This document shows positions 8,943 to 16,465 of a stretch of DNA of 64,000 nucleotides, piece after piece. Source of the DNA: Paragorgia papillata (Eukaryota > Cnidaria > Anthozoa > Scleralcyonacea > Coralliidae); contig JAWNZC010000419.1 in assembly GCA_035771165.1 (NCBI GenBank), positions 4,491,001 to 4,555,000 on the forward strand, written 5' to 3'. The translations under genes and the position numbers were made by a program. Positions within the stretch are counted from its first letter, which is position 1. Every line of letters begins with the position of its first letter. Under the pieces are notes generated by a model. That model searched no databases. It was not told where the DNA came from and saw only the letters and a list, made by a program, of their open reading frames with translations.

Positions 8943-9971
8943 TTATTGTAAAACTTGAACCAACTCTTCATCGTAAAACTTTCCAATAACATTTTCACCT
9001 GAGTTGTCTTCAATGTTGTACATCACCGGATCACCGCGAAACACAGCTGATATTTTAAAAACTTCACTTGTAAAATTAGGGTCATATCCCTTTGCAAAGT
9101 TCTTTTTGTATTTGTATATTCTTACATGGTCGCCAACCTTAAATTTGGGTGTTGGAAATTTTGTTGGTGGTAAACCGTATAAAGTTAAGAATACCTCATC
9201 TTGGTTATTAAAATTAACGCTATTAGGTTTTCTTTTAATGGTTGAGTGAAATGTGTTGTTATAACTTTTGGTGAGTTTGTCTAAAACTGGTAACCAAGTT
9301 TTAGTTTGTTCAGCGGTAAAATATTTCCACATCCTTGTTTTTAATGTTCTGTTAAATCTTTCTACAATAGCTGCCTTACGTTCTGAAAGTGTTGAAAAGT
9401 ATTCTATGTCATGAGATTTTAAAAGGGATTTCACTCCAACATTATAAAATTCATTACCATTATCAAACTGAACAACCTCGGGATACTTTTGAAAATGATG
9501 TTTAAATTCCTTTAACATTTTACCAACTCCTTCTACCATACTTTCTGTATTTTTTCTGTGCACAGGAACGGTAAAAGCAAACCTACTTAAAATTTCAACT
9601 CCTGTTAATATCCAGTTAAATCTTTTGTTTACAAAACTAAACTTAGCCATATCCACTAAGTCCATTTGAAGCTGGTCGGCTAAATTTTTAACGAAAGTCC
9701 TTTGCGTTTTACGTGGTTTTCTTAGCGGTTTGTGTAGTGTGTATGTACTTTGTGAAGACAACCACTCCTTAACTAACTTTCTTGTAACTCCTTCCACATT
9801 TTTTTCAACCGCCTTTTGGTAAAGCTTTTCCGCACTTTGGTAACCGGTTACAGGATTGTAATATATGTTTCTTAACTCAAGGTCAAGTAAAGTTAAAATC
9901 GGAGAGTCGTCTGCGACTTCGCTTCGCTTTTCGCGGTGAAAACCGTTTGGTTTTTGTGTTAGGGTAGTCAT
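8943..9971 (-). CDS. INT: Retroviral-type DDE integrase
   Basis: 342 residues; catalyses insertion of the linear element, producing the 6-bp duplication seen here. RNase-H-fold core with D104 (QMDLVDM), D170 (QFDNGNEF) and E204 (AIVERFNRTLK), giving a D,D(33)E spacing. The N-terminal ~90 residues are helical. The C-terminus (about 275-342; FKVGDHVRIYKYK...) is the SH3/chromo-like domain typical of Polinton and Ty3-type integrases. The triad is complete and the frame intact. It is divergent from 9988-11475 across a palindrome that contains both start codons. Confidence 0.95.
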   Translation of the reverse strand: MTTLTQKPNGFHREKRSEVADDSPILTLLDLELRNIYYNPVTGYQSAEKLYQKAVEKNVEGVTRKLVKEWLSSQSTYTLHKPLRKPRKTQRTFVKNLADQLQMDLVDMAKFSFVNKRFNWILTGVEILSRFAFTVPVHRKNTESMVEGVGKMLKEFKHHFQKYPEVVQFDNGNEFYNVGVKSLLKSHDIEYFSTLSERKAAIVERFNRTLKTRMWKYFTAEQTKTWLPVLDKLTKSYNNTFHSTIKRKPNSVNFNNQDEVFLTLYGLPPTKFPTPKFKVGDHVRIYKYKKNFAKGYDPNFTSEVFKISAVFRGDPVMYNIEDNSGENVIGKFYDEELVQVLQ

Positions 9972-9990
9972 TTTATTTATAAATAAAATG
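9969..9990. promoter_or_regulatory. 22-bp palindromic bidirectional start region
   Basis: The core ATTTTATTTATAAATAAAAT plus flanking C and G is a perfect 22-bp palindrome whose two ends are the ATG of the integrase (minus) and the ATG of 9988-11475 (plus). Each gene therefore has an identical ATAAATAAAATG leader of at most 16 bases. Bidirectional promoter function is inferred. Confidence 0.6.
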
Positions 9991-11475
9991 ATGACTAATG
10001 TTTACTCACCAAAAGAACTACAACGTCTTAAGACATTATATGAAAAAGACTACAAAGGTGTAGTTAAAGGCGGACCGTCAGAAAAAGCCAAACTTCGTAA
10101 TGAGTTTTTAGAAAAATATCCAAATGCTGATGTAAGCAGGTTTATTTTCTCTATTTGGCTTAATAACAAAGGAGAGGTTGACTCTAGAGAGGTGCTTTTT
10201 AAACTAAATGACTCCTCAACTATCAACATCGCATCAGACACCTTTAAAAACAACCCTGATTGGGTTAACTATTTATACTGGCCAAGAGGATGGTCCGTTA
10301 CCCAAGATTTACCAAATCCCAAACTTAATAAGGATTTTTCATTAAATTTAGATGTTATTTCTATTTTTGTAACTGAAAAGAAAAAGTTTACAGCACATTT
10401 TGAAATACTAAACACAGCTTACGTAAAGCCTGTTGTTGATGAGGAAGGCGAAGCGGAAAAGAAACCATATGCGAAAGAGGAATTTGACTACATAAATAAT
10501 CCATATTTTACAGCAATAGCGGCTACCTATGTTGCTACCAATTTGTGCGGAATTTCAGAAAAACACCTTTTAAACAAAATTCCAAGAGCAAGATCAAATA
10601 TAATTACAAGTATAACCCAGTACCACCTTGCCTACCATTTAAGAAGGTTTTTACGAAACCCAAAAAAACTTAAAAAATATATGTCAGGAAAACATTTAGA
10701 TTTTTTACAAGAACACACACCAGTTAGAAAAATTTGGAGGACACAATACAGTGACACGACAACGAAACTAGAAGATTTTTTAAAACAGCAAGAAAGTCTA
10801 GGTTATATTATAAGAAACATGAGGTATGTAAAAAACCATGCAAATTACATTAATTACGGAGCAAATTTAAAATATGAAAAATATATGGGAGGCAAACCAA
10901 AAGAAGGTAATGATTACCAGCTTTTTATCCCAAAAACCTCAAATGGGATAACACCATTAGGACAAAAACTATTTCAACAATCTATAGAAAGCTATGTTTA
11001 CTGTATTTTAGGTGCGCAAGCAAGAACCAGATGGAGTATCATAGATCAGGGGGCCAAAAGTACACAAACGCAGGATGTTTTCTTAAAACTTGTTAAAGAC
11101 ACAATAGCTCAAGATGATACAACTGTTGCCATTTCAAATATGCGTACAGCTATCAAAAGTACCAATGTAATTCTAAATTTTGCCGTTTCACCGGGTTTAA
11201 TTCTTATTCCGTCGGATATGAGAATTCTTATTAATCCTATTAGCGGATTTAACAACACACTAACACTGGCAACAGGTAAGATGACATTTGGCAACAATAA
11301 GAATATTAACAAAGTGGTTAATATTCCACAGCAGAGCATAACAACTCGGATACCAGCAAAACAGCAGAGCATAACAACTCGGTTACCAGCAAACCATGAT
11401 TCACCACTTGTATTACCATTAGTTTTTGGAGCTTTTCTTACTGGCACCTTTCTCACATTCTATAAGTTTTTCTAA
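9988..11475 (+). CDS. Unrecognised 495-aa protein with C-terminal TM anchor
   Basis: I do not recognise the family. The bulk is a soluble mixed alpha/beta-looking protein rich in Asn and Lys. Near the C-terminus is a direct repeat (QQSITTRIPAK / QQSITTRLPAN, about 449-470), then a hydrophobic tail (VLPLVFGAFLTGTFLTFYKF), so a membrane-anchored or virion protein is possible. Two ATGs open the gene (9988 and 9991); the first is part of the palindromic promoter. The stop codon abuts the stop of the convergent resolvase gene with no spacer (TAATTA). No catalytic motif, including a protease Cys/His pair, is apparent. Confidence 0.8.
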   Translation: MMTNVYSPKELQRLKTLYEKDYKGVVKGGPSEKAKLRNEFLEKYPNADVSRFIFSIWLNNKGEVDSREVLFKLNDSSTINIASDTFKNNPDWVNYLYWPRGWSVTQDLPNPKLNKDFSLNLDVISIFVTEKKKFTAHFEILNTAYVKPVVDEEGEAEKKPYAKEEFDYINNPYFTAIAATYVATNLCGISEKHLLNKIPRARSNIITSITQYHLAYHLRRFLRNPKKLKKYMSGKHLDFLQEHTPVRKIWRTQYSDTTTKLEDFLKQQESLGYIIRNMRYVKNHANYINYGANLKYEKYMGGKPKEGNDYQLFIPKTSNGITPLGQKLFQQSIESYVYCILGAQARTRWSIIDQGAKSTQTQDVFLKLVKDTIAQDDTTVAISNMRTAIKSTNVILNFAVSPGLILIPSDMRILINPISGFNNTLTLATGKMTFGNNKNINKVVNIPQQSITTRIPAKQQSITTRLPANHDSPLVLPLVFGAFLTGTFLTFYKFF

Positions 11476-11991
11476 TTAGCCATACTTTCTGTACATCCAG
11501 CTAAGACTCATCAACAAACAGTCTGCCATATCATCTGCTTTTTTAACATCAAGTAAAAGTAAGGTTTCTTGATCTCCACGTTCTTCCATTATTTTTTTAG
11601 CGTGTTGTACAGCCCACTTTTTACGTGATTTGTAATCGCCAAGCTTAACCCCAAACACACTTGTTTTAAATTTTGGGGAGTACAGTTCTAGTTCCACGTT
11701 AGGATACAGCAAAGAAACCAATGTCCAAACGTGTTGCATTAACCGAACACAGTTTGTGTTTTGTCTAACTTGTTTTTCTATTAAAACATTAGTAACCGCA
11801 AATGTTTTAAAAACATTTTGAATAATATCAGAAACGCTATTGAGAACCGCAGTTGAAACCTCCTTTCTCCCATTTTTTGCCAAACATGAATTTTTTAGTT
11901 CTTTCACACAACCAGAAAGCGGATCCTTTGTATATTCTTCCACACTGTAACAAAAATTTTTAATTCCAATGTCTATGGATAATATTAACAT
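11476..11991 (-). CDS. RuvC-fold Holliday-junction resolvase (Cce1/A22-like)
   Basis: 171 residues. N-terminal ILSIDIGIKNFCYSV is the beta-1 strand signature of the mitochondrial Cce1/Ydc2 and poxvirus A22 resolvases, with D7. A second acidic residue is E72 (VLIEKQ), and the C-terminal helix has KKADDMADCLL with D153/D154 and D157. These four acids are the expected metal-binding set. It would cut branched DNA formed during replication or telomere/TIR resolution. The ATG follows ACAAAATAAATG. It is divergent from the capsid block across a repeat-rich spacer. Resolvases are not part of the standard animal Polinton core set. Confidence 0.85.
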   Translation of the reverse strand: MLILSIDIGIKNFCYSVEEYTKDPLSGCVKELKNSCLAKNGRKEVSTAVLNSVSDIIQNVFKTFAVTNVLIEKQVRQNTNCVRLMQHVWTLVSLLYPNVELELYSPKFKTSVFGVKLGDYKSRKKWAVQHAKKIMEERGDQETLLLLDVKKADDMADCLLMSLSWMYRKYG

Positions 11992-12280
11992 TTATTTTGT
12001 ATGTTTTAACAGCTAGCTATTACATACAAAATAACAAATTTATAATACAAAATAGCTAGCTGTATAACTAGCTATATAACTAGCTATTACATACAAAATA
12101 ACAAATTTATAATACAAAATAGCTAGCTGTATAACTAGCTATATAACTAGCTATTACATACAAAATAACAAATTTATAATACAAAATAGCTAGCTGTATA
12201 GCTAGCTGTTACATACAAAATAACAAATTTATAATACAAAATAGCAAAAAATAGCAAATGTGTTAATTTCGTCATAATAA
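11992..12280. repeat. 67-bp tandem repeat with TAGCTAGCT dyads
   Basis: Four units with spacing 67, 67 and 55 bp, each holding AACAAATTTATAATACAAAA and one or more TAGCTAGCT / ACTAGCTATA dyads. It fills the divergent space between the resolvase gene and the capsid block. Dense dyads plus AT-rich spacers could be a promoter array or replication-related site; no function is shown. Confidence 0.8.
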
Positions 12281-12622
12281 ATGAGTGAACAACGAACTAT
12301 TACAAAACATGAAGAAGCAACAAGGGTAAAAAACCCAAAAAGAGTTGCACAAGGATACAGACTAGCTGAACTAAGCAAGAACGCAAAAGCTAAAAAAAAG
12401 GAAGCCCGTCAACAGCAAAACGAAGAGCAAAGCGGTGAAGGCGAATCTTTAATGTTACCTGGGTTATCAACATCATTAAGTATAGTTGGTGCTGTAACTG
12501 GTATAATAGGAACATACATTGTATGGAAGCAGTACACTGGGACAAAAAAAAAAGAAAAAGTAGAACCTAAAAAAGTATCAAAAGAAGTGGTGTTTAACAA
12601 TCTTGATAACGATGATATATAA
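12281..12622 (+). CDS. Small basic single-TM protein (113 aa)
   Basis: First gene of the plus-strand virion block. N-terminal ~50 residues are basic (KNPKRVAQGYRLAELSKNAKAKKK), then a hydrophobic helix (about 62-86, LSTSLSIVGAVTGIIGTYIVW) and a charged tail. Likely a small virion or assembly protein by position. ATG fused to CATAATAAATG. Family not recognised. Confidence 0.75.
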   Translation: MSEQRTITKHEEATRVKNPKRVAQGYRLAELSKNAKAKKKEARQQQNEEQSGEGESLMLPGLSTSLSIVGAVTGIIGTYIVWKQYTGTKKKEKVEPKKVSKEVVFNNLDNDDI

Positions 12623-12633
12623 TTTTATTTAAA

Positions 12634-12659
12634 TTTTGTAACAAAATTTTGTTACAAAA
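12634..12659. terminator. Hairpin between 12622 and MCP
   Basis: TTTTGTAAC pairs with GTTACAAAA (9 bp) 12 bp after the stop of 12281-12622 and ahead of the TATAATAAATG box of the next gene. Candidate 3'-end signal. Confidence 0.4.
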
Positions 12660-12674
12660 ATTACACTATAATAA

Positions 12675-13883
12675 ATGAATAAGGAACGACAAACTAAGTT
12701 AAAACCAGGTTATAAACGTTTACAAAAAAGCGAAATAACCGGTGAACGTACAAGACATGTCACAACATTTAATCCTAACAAAGCCAATCCAGGAGAAGAA
12801 ATTTATATTCAGATTCCAAAACTTAAACCTGGGACAACTCTTGTTCCAGACAAAATGTTTCTTGTTTTTGACTTTAAAAACGCAAACACCAAATCGTGGT
12901 TTAATAACAACCTTGCAAAACAACTTCAAAAGCAACTGAAAGTTAAATTTGCAGGTGAAATTATTTACGACAACACAGGTGAAAGTTTACTTAGAACCTA
13001 CGAAGATCTGTGGTTAAATAGCGACGAGCGTGCCAATATGTTGGAGGATGGCATTGCCACCGAAAACCAACGTAAGGTAATTTCAAAGTCGGACGATGCT
13101 TCATCTGATGCGTACGCCTCAGTTTACGGCAACAAGCAAAGAATTCAACTAGGAAAAATTCTTATGGATCATGGTTTATACGCTCCTTACAACATGAGCA
13201 ACGACTTACAGTATATCATTACACTCCCACAAGCTAGCGAAATTATGCAAGCACAAAACAACCAAGCAGTTGAAGGATATAGCTTAGAAAACATTGAACT
13301 GGAATTCGAAACCATCACCAACAACGACCTTGTTCGCGAAGTCGAAAGTGGATACAACGCAGGGAGAAGTCTTAGTTTTGAACACGCTACCCTTTTGAAA
13401 AAGGTGGAATGGAACAAAACAACAACTCTTGTTAACGAAACCATTAATTTACCACGAAAGAGTATGAAAGCTGTTGTAATGCTTTTCACAAAGGGAACCC
13501 GTGGTGGATCCGAAGAGTTTGTTTTCCCAAACATTGAAAACGTGAAAGTTACCATTGAAGGTATTCCTAACAGTGTTTACTCGCAGGGAATAATTAAAAG
13601 AAGACTGTTCGAAGAAGCAGAAAGACTTTTCAAACAGGACACCAGCGCTGTTACCGCAAGTAGCTTCTTCACCGGCGACAAGTTTGCTTTGGTAGTCGAT
13701 CTTAGAACCATTGACGACAACGAATTATACGGACATGGAACAAAACTTTTGTCAACCCAATCTGGTATCATGTTGGAAATTACAAAAAAAGCAACAACTG
13801 TAAACCTTAACTGTTATATTTTTATACTTTCAGATGGTGTTCTAAAGGTACAAGCAGGAGATTTCCGAGGAGTTACTTACTAA
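12675..13883 (+). CDS. MCP: Major capsid protein (double jelly-roll)
   Basis: 402 residues. The sequence has the features I associate with Polinton major capsid proteins: a basic N-terminus, long stretches of beta-strand pattern, and the conserved-looking block YGNKQRIQLGKILMDHGLY followed by Asn/Ser-rich loops and a second beta-rich half ending in GDFRGVTY. It is short compared with many Polinton MCPs, but the downstream order MCP, ATPase, penton supports the call. The start is fused to an ACTATAATAAATG box. No break in the frame. Confidence 0.85.
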   Translation: MNKERQTKLKPGYKRLQKSEITGERTRHVTTFNPNKANPGEEIYIQIPKLKPGTTLVPDKMFLVFDFKNANTKSWFNNNLAKQLQKQLKVKFAGEIIYDNTGESLLRTYEDLWLNSDERANMLEDGIATENQRKVISKSDDASSDAYASVYGNKQRIQLGKILMDHGLYAPYNMSNDLQYIITLPQASEIMQAQNNQAVEGYSLENIELEFETITNNDLVREVESGYNAGRSLSFEHATLLKKVEWNKTTTLVNETINLPRKSMKAVVMLFTKGTRGGSEEFVFPNIENVKVTIEGIPNSVYSQGIIKRRLFEEAERLFKQDTSAVTASSFFTGDKFALVVDLRTIDDNELYGHGTKLLSTQSGIMLEITKKATTVNLNCYIFILSDGVLKVQAGDFRGVTY

Positions 13884-13905
13884 GCAGAGTAAACAAAGTA
13901 AATAA

Positions 13906-14490
13906 ATGAATTCCTTTAACATGATAATAGTTGGAATGACGGGATGTGGAAAAACACATTACCTTCTTGAAATGTTAGAAGAAAAATGTTATAAACAGTT
14001 TGAAAACATATTTTTAATTTGTCCAACTTTTGAGTGGAACAAAACCTACCTAAACTGGAAACATTTAAACGATCCAAATTTCTTTGTTATACCCTGTAAC
14101 CAGGATCAAACAGACGAGCTTCTGAAATTTGTTGTGGAATACTGCAAAGGAAGTCCATCGTTAATTATACTTGATGACTGCGCTGCTGGACAGTCGGTAA
14201 AAAACCGAACTAGTGAGTTGGTAAAACTTGGATTTGGTGCAAGGCATATGCATATCAGCACAATAGTAATTACACAACAACTAACAAGTATTGCGAAACC
14301 GTATAGAGAAAATATTTCAAAACTAGTGTCTTTTTACAATCCAAACAAAAAGGATATGCAGGTTATCCTAGATAATTATTTAGACGTTTCAAAAGATGAA
14401 GAGAAAAAAATAAAAGAAACATTAAAAGAAAAAAAATATAGTAGGTTAGAGATCAACCTAAAACATCCATACAATCATGAAATAGTATAA
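13906..14490 (+). CDS. ATP: FtsK/HerA-type genome-packaging ATPase
   Basis: 194 residues. Walker A GMTGCGKT (10-17), Walker B SLIILDD (85-91) and a sensor-type ITQQ (122-125) give the A32/FtsK-HerA packaging ATPase pattern. It would drive DNA into the capsid. Compact length fits Polinton ATPases. It starts 22 bp after the MCP stop with an AAATAAATG box and is followed by a hairpin. Confidence 0.93.
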   Translation: MNSFNMIIVGMTGCGKTHYLLEMLEEKCYKQFENIFLICPTFEWNKTYLNWKHLNDPNFFVIPCNQDQTDELLKFVVEYCKGSPSLIILDDCAAGQSVKNRTSELVKLGFGARHMHISTIVITQQLTSIAKPYRENISKLVSFYNPNKKDMQVILDNYLDVSKDEEKKIKETLKEKKYSRLEINLKHPYNHEIV

Positions 14491-14498
14491 AAAGTGTA

Positions 14499-14529
14499 AA
14501 AATCATATGTTTTGTTGGCATATGATTTT
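14499..14529 (+). terminator. Hairpin with T-tract after the ATPase gene
   Basis: AAAATCATATG pairs with CATATGATTTT (11 bp, 9-base loop), followed by a run of T, eight bases after the ATPase stop. It ends immediately before the AAATAAATG box of the next gene. Confidence 0.55.
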
Positions 14530-14541
14530 TTTTTTAAATAA

Positions 14542-15180
14542 ATGAGTCTTTTAAGAATTTTCATGGAAAAAAACAATGAAATGGAAACCATTGTTAAATT
14601 TGATGAACCTTTAGTCATCGAAAACAAAACAATGACAGTAAAGTGTGCAAGGGTGTTTTGGGATTTTAATAACATTACAGATCCTATTTTTATTGCAAAT
14701 GGTAGTAAAAAATTATGGTTTAAACCTGGTTATTGGACCGCCAACATGATTGTTGAAAAATTAGCGGAAGTAAACGCAAAAGCAGAGCTAGTACATTATT
14801 CGCAAAAAATTAAAATTACACCAACAGAAATCCTTTCATTAGAAAAACTGGCTCCAATTCTTGGTTTCTCTAAAACACGGATGGTTATTCCAAAAGGAAG
14901 TGGTTGGACTTCTAACACATCTGTTAATGTCAACCTTGGTTTAAAATATATTAACATTAAGTGCAGTGCTGTTAACAAAAACGAAACATCATTTCAAGGT
15001 CAACGGGATGGTTCCATCGCAATTCTTCCAATCACAACCACCCAGTCATTAAAGGGCACCGTTACACACTACGACAACATCAACAGTGAAACCAAACTAA
15101 ACGACGGAATTTATAACGAACTAAAGTTTTCGGTAAGCCATGAGATTGGTGACATATTGTTAGAAATAACGATAAAATAA
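14542..15180 (+). CDS. mCP: Minor capsid (penton-like) single jelly-roll protein
   Basis: 212 residues, about the expected size for the Polinton penton protein. Central ILGFSK followed by a Gly/Ser/Thr-rich loop, then alternating beta-strand pattern (VNVNLGLKYINIKCSAV, ILPITT, a final LLEITIK) fits a single jelly-roll. It lies directly after MCP and the ATPase, the usual order. The 14542 start is chosen because the AAATAAATG box includes it; other ATGs occur seven and thirteen codons in. Confidence 0.8.
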   Translation: MSLLRIFMEKNNEMETIVKFDEPLVIENKTMTVKCARVFWDFNNITDPIFIANGSKKLWFKPGYWTANMIVEKLAEVNAKAELVHYSQKIKITPTEILSLEKLAPILGFSKTRMVIPKGSGWTSNTSVNVNLGLKYINIKCSAVNKNETSFQGQRDGSIAILPITTTQSLKGTVTHYDNINSETKLNDGIYNELKFSVSHEIGDILLEITIK

Positions 15181-15181
15181 A

Positions 15182-15265
15182 ATGGCACTAAATTATGGTT
15201 TTGAAAAAGCAAGTGTAACATGCAACAAAAATCTGGAGTGTTATCTAACGACACGTCTGAATTAA
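15182..15265 (+). CDS. Possible 27-aa microprotein
   Basis: A short frame starting MALNYGFEK and ending TTRLN opens two bases after the penton stop, and its ATG sits in an AAAATAAAATG context like other genes here. It fills most of the 121-bp gap before the next gene. Nothing else supports it. Confidence 0.3.
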   Translation: MALNYGFEKASVTCNKNLECYLTTRLN

Positions 15266-15301
15266 AACTTTTCATGACGTTGTAAAATTCTACTATAATA
15301 A

Positions 15302-15523
15302 ATGATTGAAACAAAACGTGAAGTAATGCAAGATTTATACGATGCCGCACTAGTTACCGCTGGAGCCGTAGTTGTAAGTATGGTTTCTAAAAAAGTGGCT
15401 GGTCAGCCTTTAGCCGCACCAGCCAGTCTAAAGGATGCCGCAAAGTTAGCTGTCGCTGTTGCAGTTGGTAGCTTCTTGGTAAAAAAAGGGCAAACCGCGG
15501 GGTACATCCCCCTTAAAGTTTAG
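15302..15523 (+). CDS. Small two-helix hydrophobic protein (73 aa)
   Basis: Ala/Val-rich with two hydrophobic segments (about 16-30 and 45-61), Lys at the edges; no family recognised. Position in the capsid block and an ACTATAATAAATG start box suggest a small virion membrane or cement protein. Confidence 0.75.
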   Translation: MIETKREVMQDLYDAALVTAGAVVVSMVSKKVAGQPLAAPASLKDAAKLAVAVAVGSFLVKKGQTAGYIPLKV

Positions 15524-15534
15524 AGTATAAATAA

Positions 15535-15936
15535 ATGGTATCAATGATAGCAGGAGGATTATTTAATGCGGTTGCCTTTGCAGGAGCTGGTTACTTATTC
15601 TCAACGTTTAACAAAAAAGGTTACCAAGAAGAAGCAAAAAGACACAACCTTGCAATGGAAGAACAGCAAAAGGCTAACGAAGCCTTCCGTGAACAAGAGG
15701 TAGCAGCAAGGAACAAAGAAAAAAAACTCCAAGAAGAACTTTACAATGCAAAAGGTGATATTAAAGACACCAACAAAGCACTTGCAGAATTACAACAAGT
15801 CCGAAACATAAGAAACATACCGCCACCAAAACTAGAAGACTATTATCAACCATCGTCTGAAATGAAAAAATATCAGATTATGGCTGTTGGTTTAGCAGGT
15901 ACTGGTGGTGGATGGTTACTACACAAGTTGATATAA
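15535..15936 (+). CDS. TM-coiled coil-TM protein (133 aa)
   Basis: N-terminal hydrophobic helix (about 3-22), a charged Gln/Glu/Lys coiled coil (about 30-90), a Pro-rich linker (NIPPPKLEDYYQP) and a C-terminal hydrophobic helix (MAVGLAGTGGGWLLHKL). Likely a membrane-spanning virion component; function not known. Last gene of the plus-strand block, starting in TATAAATAAATG. Confidence 0.75.
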   Translation: MVSMIAGGLFNAVAFAGAGYLFSTFNKKGYQEEAKRHNLAMEEQQKANEAFREQEVAARNKEKKLQEELYNAKGDIKDTNKALAELQQVRNIRNIPPPKLEDYYQPSSEMKKYQIMAVGLAGTGGGWLLHKLI

Positions 15937-15942
15937 GCTTTT

Positions 15943-15969
15943 AAATTCCTATTTTTAAAATAGGAATTT
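15943..15969. terminator. Bidirectional hairpin between convergent genes
   Basis: AAATTCCTATTTT / AAAATAGGAATTT forms a 12-13 bp stem followed by a T-run, between the stop of 15535-15936 (plus) and the stop of 15981-16217 (minus). The same ATTCCTATTTTT stem is reused at 17927-17954, also between convergent genes. Confidence 0.6.
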
Positions 15970-15980
15970 TTTTTTTTTAA

Positions 15981-16217
15981 TTAAAGTTCATCAGTAGCTG
16001 AGGATTCTGGTAAATCTTTTTCATCCAACCAATTATTCAATTCTTCATCAGTTTCAAAGTTTACATTTGGTACAGTGTAAACTTCATTTTCGAAATCCCA
16101 TACTACACGATCACCAAATGTGTCAAAAAGCTCAGTTAAATTACTAAACCAATACAGTTCATGGTTTGAAACAACTATGTAACCTTCTGGATCTTCGTAT
16201 TGTAATTCGTTATTCAT
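15981..16217 (-). CDS. Small acidic protein (78 aa)
   Basis: Acidic, aromatic-rich protein beginning MNNELQYED and ending with an Asp/Glu-rich tail; family not recognised. The upstream-most ATG at 16259 would lie 5' of the TATAATAAAAGAG box, so the ATG at 16217, just after that box, is the likelier start. It is convergent with the capsid block. Confidence 0.6.
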   Translation of the reverse strand: MNNELQYEDPEGYIVVSNHELYWFSNLTELFDTFGDRVVWDFENEVYTVPNVNFETDEELNNWLDEKDLPESSATDEL

Positions 16218-16222
16218 CTCTC

Positions 16223-16250
16223 TTTTATTATAATGTAAATTATAATAAAA
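16223..16250. promoter_or_regulatory. 12-bp palindromic TATAATAAAA element
   Basis: TTTTATTATAAT pairs with ATTATAATAAAA around GTAA. On the minus strand it supplies the TATAATAAAA box for the gene starting at 16217 and sits just past the stop of 16262-16465, so one palindrome may serve as both 3' hairpin and promoter. Confidence 0.45.
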
Positions 16251-16261
16251 AAAAATCAATT

Positions 16262-16465
16262 TTAAGCGTTGTTCATAAGGTAAACCCAGTATTCAATGCA
16301 GTAAAATTCGTTAAAATTTTTTTGGTCGTATTTGCTATACATCACCCAAAGGTTGTATCCTTCGTTGCTACCATTTGTGAGATTAAAAATAAGTTTACCA
16401 ATATCGAACCAAGTTTTAGATTTGAATTCACACTTTGCAACATTAATGTTGTTTTTAACTAACAT
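16262..16465 (-). CDS. Stand-alone PriCT-2-like module (67 aa)
   Basis: Almost the whole protein is one module: W19-x3-G23, G36-Y37-x2-W40, S44, C56-x3-W60. This matches the pattern of the neighbouring 270-aa protein at equivalent spacing and resembles the PriCT-2 (primase C-terminal 2) domain found between primase and helicase domains. No primase or helicase is attached. It overlaps the 3' end of 16455-17267 by 11 bp and starts after TTTTAAATAAAG. Likely a paralogue of its neighbour. Confidence 0.6.
   Translation of the reverse strand: MLVKNNINVAKCEFKSKTWFDIGKLIFNLTNGSNEGYNLWVMYSKYDQKNFNEFYCIEYWVYLMNNA

Noticed and set aside
16218..16259. Upstream ATG for the small acidic protein
   Set aside because: It would place the start within the palindromic TATAATAAAA box; the next ATG fits the spacing of other genes.
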